This document shows positions 9,555-18,355 of a stretch of DNA of 64,000 bases, one piece after another. Within the stretch, counting starts at the first letter, position 1. Every line of letters begins with the position of its first letter. Where the stretch lies: positions 1 to 64,000 of the forward strand of contig SVIX01000002.1 of assembly GCA_015069285.1 (NCBI GenBank), read 5' to 3'. The translations under genes and the position numbers were made by a program. The stretch is from Clostridiales bacterium. GTDB taxonomy: Bacteria > Bacillota > Clostridia > Christensenellales > Borkfalkiaceae. The notes under the pieces were generated by a model. It saw nothing but the letters and a program-made list of their open reading frames with translations, did no database searches and was not told the DNA's origin.

Positions 9555-10604
9555 TTACTCCATTATATCTTCAAAGGTAAAACTTTCCCACGGCAATTGC
9601 GCGTCTTTTCCTTCGCAAATTACCCCGTCCACGTGCATTAAAAGCGGGAAATCTTTTAATTGCACTTCACCGCGGGACGCGCGTATCTTAATCGCTCTTG
9701 CAACGCGTTTTGCCACGACGAGAGATTCCAAGGTTACGCCGTTTAACATTGCCACCGCGTCGTCGTAGGATATTCCGCGACCGAGCAAAATACCGATTTT
9801 ACGCGTTCTTCCTCCGTAAACGGTTACGTATAAATCTCCAAAGCCAATACATTCGCAGTTTTCCGTTGCGCCTTGCATTTGCAACAATTTTTTCATTTCG
9901 CGCGTTGCTTGATAAAAAGCGCCCGCTTGGGAGTTATAATGCAACCCGCAATCTACCCCGTTTTCTCTTTCACATAACCCAATCGTCAACGCAATCCCAA
10001 GCGCGTAACCGTTTTTCAAAGCTACCGCACTTTCTAAGCCGACAACGTCGTTCGTTAAAGAAATATGATAATAAGACGTTGCCAACGCCTTTTTCATCAT
10101 TTCAAGCGTTTTTTTGTTTTTACCGCAAAAAGCAACTTCCGTTTGGTCGTGATAAACAAGCTCGTAAGAAGTACACGGTCCGCCAATCGCGCAAATTTCA
10201 CGTGAAACATTTCTTTCGGCAAGTTTGCGTTCCCAATATTCAGGATAGGAAATCAGCGTGCCGTCTGGAAGGTCAACTAAACCTTTAGTTACGGACAACA
10301 CAGGAACGCTACATTCCTTTTCAACTAATACGTTTTCTAAAAACCAATCTACCCCAAAAGAGCTAACCCCGCAAATGATAAAATCCGCGCCGACTACCGC
10401 CTGTTTCCATTCTTCGAATTGATAATATTCAATCCCTTGCGGAAACACTCTGTCGAATTTTAAATGCTGATTTGTTTTTTTACATTCAAAAATAATTTCT
10501 CTATCCAAAGGCGTACCAACAAGAACGACCTCGTTTCCGTTTTCTCTTGCAGGAAAAGCAAGCGCCGAACCCATCATACCTGAACCAATAATACAAATTT
10601 TCAT
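9555..10604 (-). CDS. gpsA: NAD(P)H-dependent glycerol-3-phosphate dehydrogenase
   Basis: IIGSGMMGSALAFPARENG..., GGPCTSYELV, ALKNGYALGIALTIG, GFGDLYVTVYGGRTRKIGILLGRG. Confidence 0.85.
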   Translation of the reverse strand: MKICIIGSGMMGSALAFPARENGNEVVLVGTPLDREIIFECKKTNQHLKFDRVFPQGIEYYQFEEWKQAVVGADFIICGVSSFGVDWFLENVLVEKECSVPVLSVTKGLVDLPDGTLISYPEYWERKLAERNVSREICAIGGPCTSYELVYHDQTEVAFCGKNKKTLEMMKKALATSYYHISLTNDVVGLESAVALKNGYALGIALTIGLCERENGVDCGLHYNSQAGAFYQATREMKKLLQMQGATENCECIGFGDLYVTVYGGRTRKIGILLGRGISYDDAVAMLNGVTLESLVVAKRVARAIKIRASRGEVQLKDFPLLMHVDGVICEGKDAQLPWESFTFEDIME

Positions 10605-10628
10605 TACTTTTTCTCCATATTTTATAAT

Positions 10629-10976
10629 TTATTTTATATTCCCCGCGACAATCAAATTTGCGTCCTCGGAAATATTTTCAAGTAAAATATCCCCGATTTT
10701 CACGGGTAATTCACATACCGTTTTGTTTATCTTTTCCATTACGGTAAACATTTCGCTCTTTTTTACAGGTTTATCCGTTTTTACGGGAACCATCATTCCG
10801 TTGCTTGCACGCACAGTAGAAGTAACGACGCGTTTAGGGCAAATTACTTCGTTTTCCGCGTACATTTTTCCACGGGGACACGTGTTACCCTTTACGGAAA
10901 GTATTTTTCCGTTATCCGTTTCCACTTCTATCTCACAACCGATAGGACACTCGATACAGATTAAGGACCTTTTCAT
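10629..10976 (-). CDS. DUF1667-type Cys-rich protein (accessory of G3P oxidoreductase cluster)
   Basis: 115 aa, CIECPIGCEIEVE...GNTCPRGKMYAENEVICPKRVVTSTV. Confidence 0.85.
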   Translation of the reverse strand: MKRSLICIECPIGCEIEVETDNGKILSVKGNTCPRGKMYAENEVICPKRVVTSTVRASNGMMVPVKTDKPVKKSEMFTVMEKINKTVCELPVKIGDILLENISEDANLIVAGNIK

Positions 10977-12229
10977 ACGCTTTCCTCCAAAATAATTTCA
11001 ATCACTCCGTCCACTTCCGCAAGTTTTTCTTCCGTCAAAAGCAAGGTTTCCATTTCCCCTGGAACAACGATTCTCTTTTTGCGTTGTAATAAAATTTTAT
11101 CTCCGCATTTCACCGTTATCGTACAATCGCGAAAAGTATTCGTAACTCTAAAAAAGAGCTTTACGCTACCGCCAAGATTTTTGTCTATTTTTTGAGGTAC
11201 GACGTAACCGATATTTTGTCCGTTTACTACGCTTACTGCATTGCGTTCTCTTTTTCCGTTTTTTACATACGAAGACGCAGACCTTCCTGCAAGCTCCGAT
11301 TCTTCGGATACGAAATCCACCAAATCGTGCACTTGCAACACGTTTCCGCAGGCGAATACGCCGTCCGTTTCAGTTTCACGGTTTTGGTACACTACCGCAC
11401 CGCGCGTACGAGGCGAAAGCGGGATTCCCGCCGATTTAGTCAGCTCGTTTTCAGGAATAAGCCCGACGGAAAACAATACGGTATCACAATCAAAATGCAT
11501 TTCCGTACCAGGAATCGGTTTTTTATCTTTATCCACTTCGGAAACAACGACGCCCGTTACACGCTTTTCACCTTCAATTTTCGTAATAGTATGATTAAGG
11601 TATAACGGAATATCAAAATCGTTTAAGCATTGTGCAATATTACGCTTTAACCCGCTGGAATAAGGCATAATTTCACAAACGGCGTGTACCTTTGCGCCTT
11701 CTAAGGTCATACGACGCGCCATAATCAAACCGATATCGCCCGACCCTAAAATAACGACGCTTTTCCCCGGCATATATCCTTTGATATTGACGTATTTTTG
11801 CGCCGTACCAGCCGAATATACGCCGGCAGGACGACTGCCCGCTACGTTCAAAGCGCCACGGCTACGTTCTCTGCAACCCATCGCCAAAATCACGGCTTTC
11901 GCCTGTAAGACGAATACGCCGTAAGTGGAATTCATTGCGGTAATTTGTTTCTCCTTCGTCAAAGAAAGCACGGTTGTTTCCGTCATTACTTGAATCCCTC
12001 TCGACTCCACTTCGTCCACGAAGCGAGCCGCGTATTCGGGGCCTGATAAACTTTCTTTAAACCGAGTAAGCCCAAACCCGTTATGTATACATTGATTTAA
12101 AATACCGCCTAAACGTTCCTCCCGTTCAAGAATCAGAATATCCTTAACGCCTTCGTCGTAAGCGGAAATTGCCGCGGCAAGTCCTGCAGGACCTCCGCCG
12201 ATGATTACGATATCGTAAGTATTTTTCAT
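10973..12229 (-). CDS. FAD-dependent pyridine nucleotide-disulfide-type oxidoreductase (glycerol-3-P oxidoreductase accessory flavoprotein)
   Basis: YDIVIIGGGPAGLAAAISAYDEGVKDILILERE...RLGGILNQCIHNGFGL; NAD fold SVVILGSGDIGLIMARRM. Confidence 0.85.
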   Translation of the reverse strand: MKNTYDIVIIGGGPAGLAAAISAYDEGVKDILILEREERLGGILNQCIHNGFGLTRFKESLSGPEYAARFVDEVESRGIQVMTETTVLSLTKEKQITAMNSTYGVFVLQAKAVILAMGCRERSRGALNVAGSRPAGVYSAGTAQKYVNIKGYMPGKSVVILGSGDIGLIMARRMTLEGAKVHAVCEIMPYSSGLKRNIAQCLNDFDIPLYLNHTITKIEGEKRVTGVVVSEVDKDKKPIPGTEMHFDCDTVLFSVGLIPENELTKSAGIPLSPRTRGAVVYQNRETETDGVFACGNVLQVHDLVDFVSEESELAGRSASSYVKNGKRERNAVSVVNGQNIGYVVPQKIDKNLGGSVKLFFRVTNTFRDCTITVKCGDKILLQRKKRIVVPGEMETLLLTEEKLAEVDGVIEIILEESV

Positions 12230-13656
12230 TTGCTCACCCCCACGACGAGTTCTGCGCCTTTACCGTTTTTCGTTACTTTTTCAAGCGGTATATTTTGTTC
12301 CTTTGCTATCAATTCGGCGACGTACGGTTGACAAAAACCGCCTTGGCATCTGCCCATTCCCGCACGCGTTCTACGCTTCACAGCGTCCACGTTTTTCGCA
12401 GGCGGATTTTCACGAATCGCACGGAGGATTTCTCCTTCGGTGATTTGTTCGCAACGACAAACGATTTTCCCGTAAGACGGGTCTTTCGCAATAATCGCGT
12501 TTTTCTCTTCTATCGATAAATTTTTAAAGAAATAATCCGCTTCGCGCGTCCCGTTAAAGCCGTCGTTTCTTGCAGGCGCAAGCATTTTACAAACAAGTTC
12601 TTCCGTTACGTATTTGGCTATCGCGGGCGCTGAAGTAAGCCCGGGGGATTCGATGCCCGCACAATGAATTAAACCTTGTACTTTTTGGCTTTCTTCAATA
12701 ATAAAATCGTGTCTATCACAATACGCTCGAACGCCTGCAAACGAAGTAATCGTATTAAACAACGGAGGATTTTTACTCATCTTACGTACCTTTTCAATAA
12801 CAAAGGATAACCCTTCCGCCGTCGTATCCGTACAACCGTTGTCTTGCTCCTCTGAGGTAGGTCCAAGCAAAATATTGTTATCTACCGTTTGAGAAACTAA
12901 AATCCCTTTTCCGGCTTTCGTTGGTGTAAAGAATAAGGTATGCGAAACGAAATCACCGCTTTCTCTATCCAATAAAATATATTCGCCTTTACGCGCAGAA
13001 ACCCGAATATCCGTATCCCCTGCCATTTCGGCAATTTTACCGCTCGCAAGACCCGCGCAATTAATTACCAAACGGGAATTCAACGCCCTACCGTCTTTTG
13101 CCGTTACCTCGAAAACTCCGTTCGTTTTCGCAATCGACGAGACCTCGAAATCCGTATACAATTTTGCCCCGTTGTCCATCGCATTTCCAATCGCTGCAAT
13201 CGTCAAACCGTAAGGACAAATAATTCCTCCCGTTTTTGCCCACAACGCTCCAAGCGCTTCTTCGGAAACGTTAGGTTCTATTTCACGAAGTCGTTCCGCC
13301 GATATAATTTCCATGTCCGCCACGCCGTTTTCTTCTCCGCGTTTTTTTAAGGTCTGCAAGGTCTGAAAATCCTCTTCCGTAAACGCAACGACAAGCGACC
13401 CGTTATTTATGTATTTTACACCCAACTCTTTTGCGTAGGCGGGCATCATTTTATTCCCTGCCACGTTAAAACGAGCCTTTAAAGTACCCGGCTGAGCATC
13501 AAAGCCTGCGTGTACGATACCGCTATTCGCTTTGCTTTGCCCCATACAGACGTCGTTTTCTTTTTCTACAAGACAAACTTTAAGTTGGTACTTCGTCAAT
13601 TCACGAAGAATCGTACCGCCAATTACGCCTCCACCTATTACGATAATATCAAACAT
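12226..13656 (-). CDS. GlpA-like FAD-dependent glycerol-3-phosphate dehydrogenase with C-terminal BFD [2Fe-2S] domain
   Basis: DIIVIGGGVIGGTILRELTKYQLKVCLVEKE...SGIVHAGFD; C-terminal CRCEQITEGEILRAI...GMGRCQGGFCQPYV. Confidence 0.85.
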   Translation of the reverse strand: MFDIIVIGGGVIGGTILRELTKYQLKVCLVEKENDVCMGQSKANSGIVHAGFDAQPGTLKARFNVAGNKMMPAYAKELGVKYINNGSLVVAFTEEDFQTLQTLKKRGEENGVADMEIISAERLREIEPNVSEEALGALWAKTGGIICPYGLTIAAIGNAMDNGAKLYTDFEVSSIAKTNGVFEVTAKDGRALNSRLVINCAGLASGKIAEMAGDTDIRVSARKGEYILLDRESGDFVSHTLFFTPTKAGKGILVSQTVDNNILLGPTSEEQDNGCTDTTAEGLSFVIEKVRKMSKNPPLFNTITSFAGVRAYCDRHDFIIEESQKVQGLIHCAGIESPGLTSAPAIAKYVTEELVCKMLAPARNDGFNGTREADYFFKNLSIEEKNAIIAKDPSYGKIVCRCEQITEGEILRAIRENPPAKNVDAVKRRTRAGMGRCQGGFCQPYVAELIAKEQNIPLEKVTKNGKGAELVVGVSK

Positions 13657-13687
13657 TTGTACTCCTTTAAAAAAATTTAAAAAACTC

Positions 13688-13716
13688 TTGACAATTTAGT
13701 ATAAATATATTATAAT
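13688..13716 (+). promoter_or_regulatory. Perfect consensus sigma70 promoter (TTGACA-17-TATAAT) for deoR-type regulator
   Basis: ttgaca 13688-13693, 17-nt spacer, tataat 13711-13716. Confidence 0.9.
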
Positions 13717-13724
13717 ATAAAAAA

Positions 13725-13750
13725 GCAAATAAGCAAAGCGAAATGCAAAA
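13725..13750. promoter_or_regulatory. Candidate DeoR/GlpR operator (tandem GCAAA-type repeats)
   Basis: GCAAAT-AA-GCAAAG-CGAAAT-GCAAAA immediately downstream of the -10 in a divergent intergenic region. Confidence 0.5.
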
Positions 13751-13823
13751 TTTGGAATATTGAAAGGTAAAAAAGGAAAATTAGCGGATTTTGACCGTTT
13801 ATTTTTTCAAAACGAGCATAATT

Positions 13824-14573
13824 ATGAAAGAAAAACAAGAGAAAGATATTTTAGAGTTTTTACAAAGGAACCAATACGCCTCGATAGAAGAATTAGCCAA
13901 CAGATTGTTCGTCAGTCCGTCTACGATTCGACGGAAATTAAACGACTTACAAAAAAAGGGTCTTATTACGCGTACCCACGGCGGAGCGCAACTCAACGAT
14001 GATAATAATTTCTTTCCGAGTTTTACTTTCCGTGTACACGAAAACAGTTATGAAAAGAAAAAGATTGCTCTTTCCGCTATCAAGCTTATCAAAAACGGGG
14101 ATTTGATTTTTTTAGACGGTACGACTTCTTCCTTTTTTATTGCAGAATATTTATCTGAATTCAAAAATATCCGCGTTATAACGAACGGTATCGATACGTT
14201 GTCTTTATTGGCAAAAAATAATATTTCGGCGTATTCCACGGGTGGTTGCATACAAGACGTAAACCGTTCCGTTTTGGTTGGGCATTATGCGGAAGAAATG
14301 ATTGGAAACTTTCACGCCGATATTGCGTTTTTCTCAGCGCGTTCGGTAACCAACGACGGTGAAATTTACGACTGTTTTGAAGAGGAAAACGTTATTCGAA
14401 AAGCAATGATAAAACACGCAACGAAAAAAGTTTTCTTATGCGACACTACTAAATTCGGAAAAACTTCCCTTTTCCATCTTTGTTCTCTAAACGATATTGA
14501 TTATATCGTCACCAACTATAATATTCCAAGCTATGTAAAAGCGGATAAATTCCCGCAAATCATTACCGAATAA
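13824..14573 (+). CDS. DeoR/GlpR family transcriptional regulator
   Basis: MKEKQEKDILEFLQRNQYASIEELANRLFVSPSTIRRKLNDLQKKGLITRTHGGAQL HTH plus DeoR sugar-sensor domain; TTG at 13791 is an alternative start. Confidence 0.92.
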   Translation: MKEKQEKDILEFLQRNQYASIEELANRLFVSPSTIRRKLNDLQKKGLITRTHGGAQLNDDNNFFPSFTFRVHENSYEKKKIALSAIKLIKNGDLIFLDGTTSSFFIAEYLSEFKNIRVITNGIDTLSLLAKNNISAYSTGGCIQDVNRSVLVGHYAEEMIGNFHADIAFFSARSVTNDGEIYDCFEEENVIRKAMIKHATKKVFLCDTTKFGKTSLFHLCSLNDIDYIVTNYNIPSYVKADKFPQIITE

Positions 14574-14579
14574 CGTATA

Positions 14580-14610
14580 GCCCCTCCGAAATTTTACTCT
14601 TTGGAGGGGG
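14580..14610. terminator. Hairpin between convergent genes
   Basis: gcccctccgaaattttactctttggagggggatatttttcc; overlaps 3' end of the minus-strand gene. Confidence 0.65.
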
Positions 14611-15067
14611 ATATTTTTCCTGTACGCATTAAATATTTTTCTAAAATTTCCGCAGTTGAAAACACGATTTCCGCACAGGGTCGCTTTTTATAATATTCTT
14701 GCGTTCTTTTTTCAGGAGAACCGCCCTTTTCCGTTTGAATGTTTGCGCCCGTGAGCAACTCTTCACATATCAAACTTCCGTTTTTTTCTTTAAATTCCGC
14801 GCACAATTCCTGCGTGATTTGATAAACGGCTTTTTTATTTTCAGGCGAATTTTCGCCCGTCCCTATTACCGCGCCAATTACGATAGCCATACCGCTAACC
14901 GCACCGCAGGTTAAACGCAATCTTCCTAACCCTCCGCCGAAAGGCAAGGTTATTTTTTTTACCGTAGTCTCGTCCATACCGATCACGTCTAAAAAGGCAA
15001 GCGCTACCGCCTGCGAACAAGCAAAACCTTGCCGAAAATATTCTTTTGCCCTTTCTGCTCTTGACAT
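14594..15067 (-). CDS. C_GCAxxG_C_C family redox protein
   Basis: GFACSQAVALAF...FGGGLGRLRLTCGAVSGMAIVIG...CEELLTG. Confidence 0.85.
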   Translation of the reverse strand: MSRAERAKEYFRQGFACSQAVALAFLDVIGMDETTVKKITLPFGGGLGRLRLTCGAVSGMAIVIGAVIGTGENSPENKKAVYQITQELCAEFKEKNGSLICEELLTGANIQTEKGGSPEKRTQEYYKKRPCAEIVFSTAEILEKYLMRTGKISPSKE

Positions 15068-15089
15068 TTTTCTTTTCTCCTGTTATAAT
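15061..15089 (+). promoter_or_regulatory. Perfect consensus promoter (TTGACA-17-TATAAT)
   Basis: ttgaca 15061-15066, tataat 15084-15089; the next CDS starts at 15101. Confidence 0.85.
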
Positions 15090-15100
15090 AGTCATTAATT

Positions 15101-15625
15101 ATGGAAAAAATCTTTTATACGAACGCTACCGAATTTCCAAATAGCGACGCTTTCGTTCTTTATCTTTTAAAGAAATATTATGGTAAAGCTTCCGCAACCA
15201 TATCACGAAACGAAAACGGCAAGCCTTTTTTGGACGCACCTTTATTCTTTTCCGTATCGCACACGAAAACGTATCTTTTCGTGGCGTTTTCGAAAGAAAA
15301 TATCGGTATTGACGCGGAAATTGTAAATAGAAAAACGGAGTTCCAAACAATTATCAAAAAATTCCCTCCGCTTGAACGCAAAGAAATCTTAACCCAACAA
15401 GATTTTCTCCGTCATTGGACGGTTAGGGAAAGCGCGATAAAATGGTTGGGCGGGTCTATCGCAAAAGATTTAACGAAGTTATCCTTTTATAACGGCAAAT
15501 TAAAATACGGCAACGTTGAACTTCCCGTACAACTTTCCTTTCTAAACCTTGCAAATCATTTTTTATGCGTATGTAGCGAACGGGATTTTTCCAAAGTTGA
15601 AATCCTTTCTATTATAACAAACTGA
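15101..15625 (+). CDS. 4'-phosphopantetheinyl transferase superfamily protein
   Basis: 174 aa, SVSHTKTYLFVAFSKENIGIDAEIVNRK...FLRHWTVRESAIKWLG. Confidence 0.88.
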   Translation: MEKIFYTNATEFPNSDAFVLYLLKKYYGKASATISRNENGKPFLDAPLFFSVSHTKTYLFVAFSKENIGIDAEIVNRKTEFQTIIKKFPPLERKEILTQQDFLRHWTVRESAIKWLGGSIAKDLTKLSFYNGKLKYGNVELPVQLSFLNLANHFLCVCSERDFSKVEILSIITN

Positions 15626-15669
15626 CCTAAAAAAATCAAGAAAATACAATATATAATGAGGAAAAAATT

Positions 15670-16326
15670 ATGATTGGTGTAGTCATCGCAATGCAAAGCG
15701 AAGCAAAAATTCTATTAGACGATATGAAAATTCAACGCAACCTTACCGTTAGCGGAAAAGACGTCTACGTCGGTACGGCGTACGGAAAAGAAATTGCCGT
15801 TTGCGTGTGTGGCGTAGGCAAGGTAAACGCCGCGCTCGGCACACAACTTTTGGTAAGCAAATTCGACGCTCAAAAGCTTTTGAATTTCGGGGTCGCGGGT
15901 GGATTAAATAAAGATACGAAACTCTGCGCCGTATATCAAATCGGGGAAGCCGTGCAATTTGATTTTGATTTAACACAACTTAACGGAACGAAAATCGGCA
16001 CGTTGGACGAATACGACACTAATTATCTGGCGTTGAATAAACTTCACCTTAATTTACCCGTTAAAAAACTTGGCACCTCCGATAGATTTAACGATAGCGC
16101 AGAAGATTACAAACTTTTAACGCAAGAACTTAACGCGGATATTCGAGATATGGAAGGCGCGGCAATCGTGCAAGGCGCATACGCTATGAAATTGCCCGTA
16201 TATGCCGTAAAAGCAATTTCCGACGTTGCGGGTAGCGGTAGCACTACGGAACAATTTTTAGTGAATAAAGACAAAGCGTTAAATAACTTAAAAACCCTTT
16301 TACCCGATATTTTTGAAGAATTGTAA
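15670..16326 (+). CDS. mtnN: 5'-methylthioadenosine/S-adenosylhomocysteine nucleosidase
   Basis: MIGVVIAMQSEAKILLDDM...GVGKVNAALGTQLL...FGVAGGL...DMEGAAIVQGAYAMKLPVYAVKAISDVAG. Confidence 0.9.
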   Translation: MIGVVIAMQSEAKILLDDMKIQRNLTVSGKDVYVGTAYGKEIAVCVCGVGKVNAALGTQLLVSKFDAQKLLNFGVAGGLNKDTKLCAVYQIGEAVQFDFDLTQLNGTKIGTLDEYDTNYLALNKLHLNLPVKKLGTSDRFNDSAEDYKLLTQELNADIRDMEGAAIVQGAYAMKLPVYAVKAISDVAGSGSTTEQFLVNKDKALNNLKTLLPDIFEEL

Positions 16327-16354
16327 AAGCTAAGATACAAAGGAGGATACCTAT

Positions 16355-17023
16355 ATGGTTGATTTAGGGGATTGGAACGAACTGCTTGCCCCTTTGTTCG
16401 CTGACGAAAGATACTTGAAAATCCGTAGATTTTTAATAGACGAATACAATAACCACGTCGTATATCCCGATATGTACGATTTATACAACTGTTTCCGCTT
16501 GACGCCTTTCTCCGATTTAAAAGTCGTTTTATTAGGACAAGACCCCTATCATAACGTTGGGCAAGCGCACGGGCTTTGTTTTTCCGTACAAGACGGTATA
16601 GCAAATCCGCCCTCTTTGGATAACATTTTCAAGGAATTAAAATCAGATATAGGTTGCGCGTTACCAAAATCCGGAAATTTAACGAAATGGGCAAAAGAAG
16701 GCGTGTTACTTCTAAATACCTCTTTATCCGTCCGCGCGCATCAAGCAAATTCACACTCAAAATGCGGTTGGGCTTGGTTTACCGACAGCGTTATCAAACT
16801 TATTTCAGAAAAAAAAGAACACGTAGTTTTTATCCTTTGGGGCGGAAATGCGCGTAGTAAGAAAAATTTAATCGACGCATCAAAACATTTTATTTTAGAA
16901 TCTCCTCACCCCTCGCCATTATCCGCTTATCAAGGATTTTTCGGTTGTAAACATTTCTCTAAAACGAACGAATACTTAATAAAGCACGGCTTACCTACGA
17001 TTGATTGGGATTTAACGAAATAA
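16355..17023 (+). CDS. ung: Uracil-DNA glycosylase
   Basis: VVLLGQDPYHNVGQAHGLCFSV...GVLLLNTSLSVRAHQANSH...HPSPLSAYQGFFGCKHFSKTNEYL. Confidence 0.96.
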   Translation: MVDLGDWNELLAPLFADERYLKIRRFLIDEYNNHVVYPDMYDLYNCFRLTPFSDLKVVLLGQDPYHNVGQAHGLCFSVQDGIANPPSLDNIFKELKSDIGCALPKSGNLTKWAKEGVLLLNTSLSVRAHQANSHSKCGWAWFTDSVIKLISEKKEHVVFILWGGNARSKKNLIDASKHFILESPHPSPLSAYQGFFGCKHFSKTNEYLIKHGLPTIDWDLTK

Positions 17024-17024
17024 T

Positions 17025-17068
17025 AAAAAAGACGCAGTTGCATTATTTAAAGCAACCGCGTCTTTTTT
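17025..17068. terminator. Bidirectional Rho-independent terminator
   Basis: aaaaaagacgc-agttgc...gcaacc-gcgtctttttt between convergent genes. Confidence 0.88.
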
Positions 17069-17075
17069 ATCCGTT

Positions 17076-18302
17076 CTACAACAGTTTATTTAACATCTTT
17101 TTTAAGGCGTATTTACAATGCTCGTACGTTAACCCCCCTTGAAAATAAGCGGTATACGGTTCTTTTACAGGCGCGTCCGCAGAAAGCTCAATGGAAGCGC
17201 CCTCCACGAAACAACCAGCCGCCATAATTACTTTGCTATCATACCCCGGCATATCCCAAGGTTCTAACGTTACGAAACTATCCACGGGCGAAGCTTCTTG
17301 TACCGATTGAATAAACGCACAAAGTTGCTCCGCCGTATCAAAACGAATGGCGCGCGTAATATCCGACGGTGTTTTATCTAAATTAGGGAAATTTTCATAG
17401 CCTAATTTTTCCATACATTTTCCGATTAACAAACTTCCTTTTATCGCTTGATTTACGGTATGCGGCGCAAGGAATAATCCTTGGTAAAATAATCTGTATC
17501 CGTAAGCGTACGACCCAACCTCGTTGCCGATGGAAGGCGCTGTCAAACGCTTGCCGATTTTATCGATATAATCGTTTTTCCCTACGATATATCCACCCGT
17601 AGGCGCAAGTCCGCCTCCGGGATTTTTAATAAGAGAACCCACCGCAACGTCAACGCCTACGTCGCAAGGTTCGTATTTTTCCACAAACTCCCCGTAACAG
17701 TTGTCGGCAAAGATACACCCTTTAAACCCAAGCGAGCGTACAAAACTACAAATATCTTCTATTTCCGCTATCGTAAAGGCGTCGCGAAGCTCGTACCCGC
17801 GAGAACGCTGAATATAAACCATTTTCAATTTTGTGCCTAAACGAGATATATCCTCTTGAATACGGGCTTTATCAAATTTCCCGTCTTTCGTCAAAGGAGT
17901 ACAATCAAAGGAAATTCCAAAGTCCTTTAACGACCCGTTTCCCTCGCCGTATATAACTCCGCGAATAGTATCGTAAGGCATACCAGACACCGACAATACC
18001 GCATCCCCCGTACGCAAAACGCCAAAAAGCGCTACGGTTAATGCGTGCGTACCGCTCAATAACGCCGGGGAAACAATACCCGATTCCGCCCCGAGAGAAT
18101 CCGCAAATACTTCGCCTAACATAAAACGACCGTCGTCGCCGTATCCGTAACCCGTCGTTGCGTTAAAATGTCTTAAAGCTATCGAACGTTTATTAAAGGC
18201 TTTTAATACCTTTTCTTGGTTATATTCGCTGATTTCATCCGCTTTTTGAAACTTTTCGCTAAGTTCCGTTTCACTGCTTTTTATTAATTCTTCTATCGTC
18301 AT
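17076..18302 (-). CDS. Methionine gamma-lyase family / aluminium-resistance-type PLP enzyme
   Basis: FNATTGYGYGDDGRFMLGEVFADSLGAESGIVSPALLSGTHALTVALFGVLRTGD...GSLIKNPGGGLAPTGGYIVG. Confidence 0.88.
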   Translation of the reverse strand: MTIEELIKSSETELSEKFQKADEISEYNQEKVLKAFNKRSIALRHFNATTGYGYGDDGRFMLGEVFADSLGAESGIVSPALLSGTHALTVALFGVLRTGDAVLSVSGMPYDTIRGVIYGEGNGSLKDFGISFDCTPLTKDGKFDKARIQEDISRLGTKLKMVYIQRSRGYELRDAFTIAEIEDICSFVRSLGFKGCIFADNCYGEFVEKYEPCDVGVDVAVGSLIKNPGGGLAPTGGYIVGKNDYIDKIGKRLTAPSIGNEVGSYAYGYRLFYQGLFLAPHTVNQAIKGSLLIGKCMEKLGYENFPNLDKTPSDITRAIRFDTAEQLCAFIQSVQEASPVDSFVTLEPWDMPGYDSKVIMAAGCFVEGASIELSADAPVKEPYTAYFQGGLTYEHCKYALKKMLNKLL

Positions 18303-18355
18303 ACTTCCTCGCGCCTACTATGACAGACATAGGTATTTTGTCTGGCATAGTAAAT

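Noticed and set aside
9698-10288. 196-aa + strand ORF antisense to gpsA
   Set aside because: Arg/Phe-rich low-plausibility product opposite a conserved gene.
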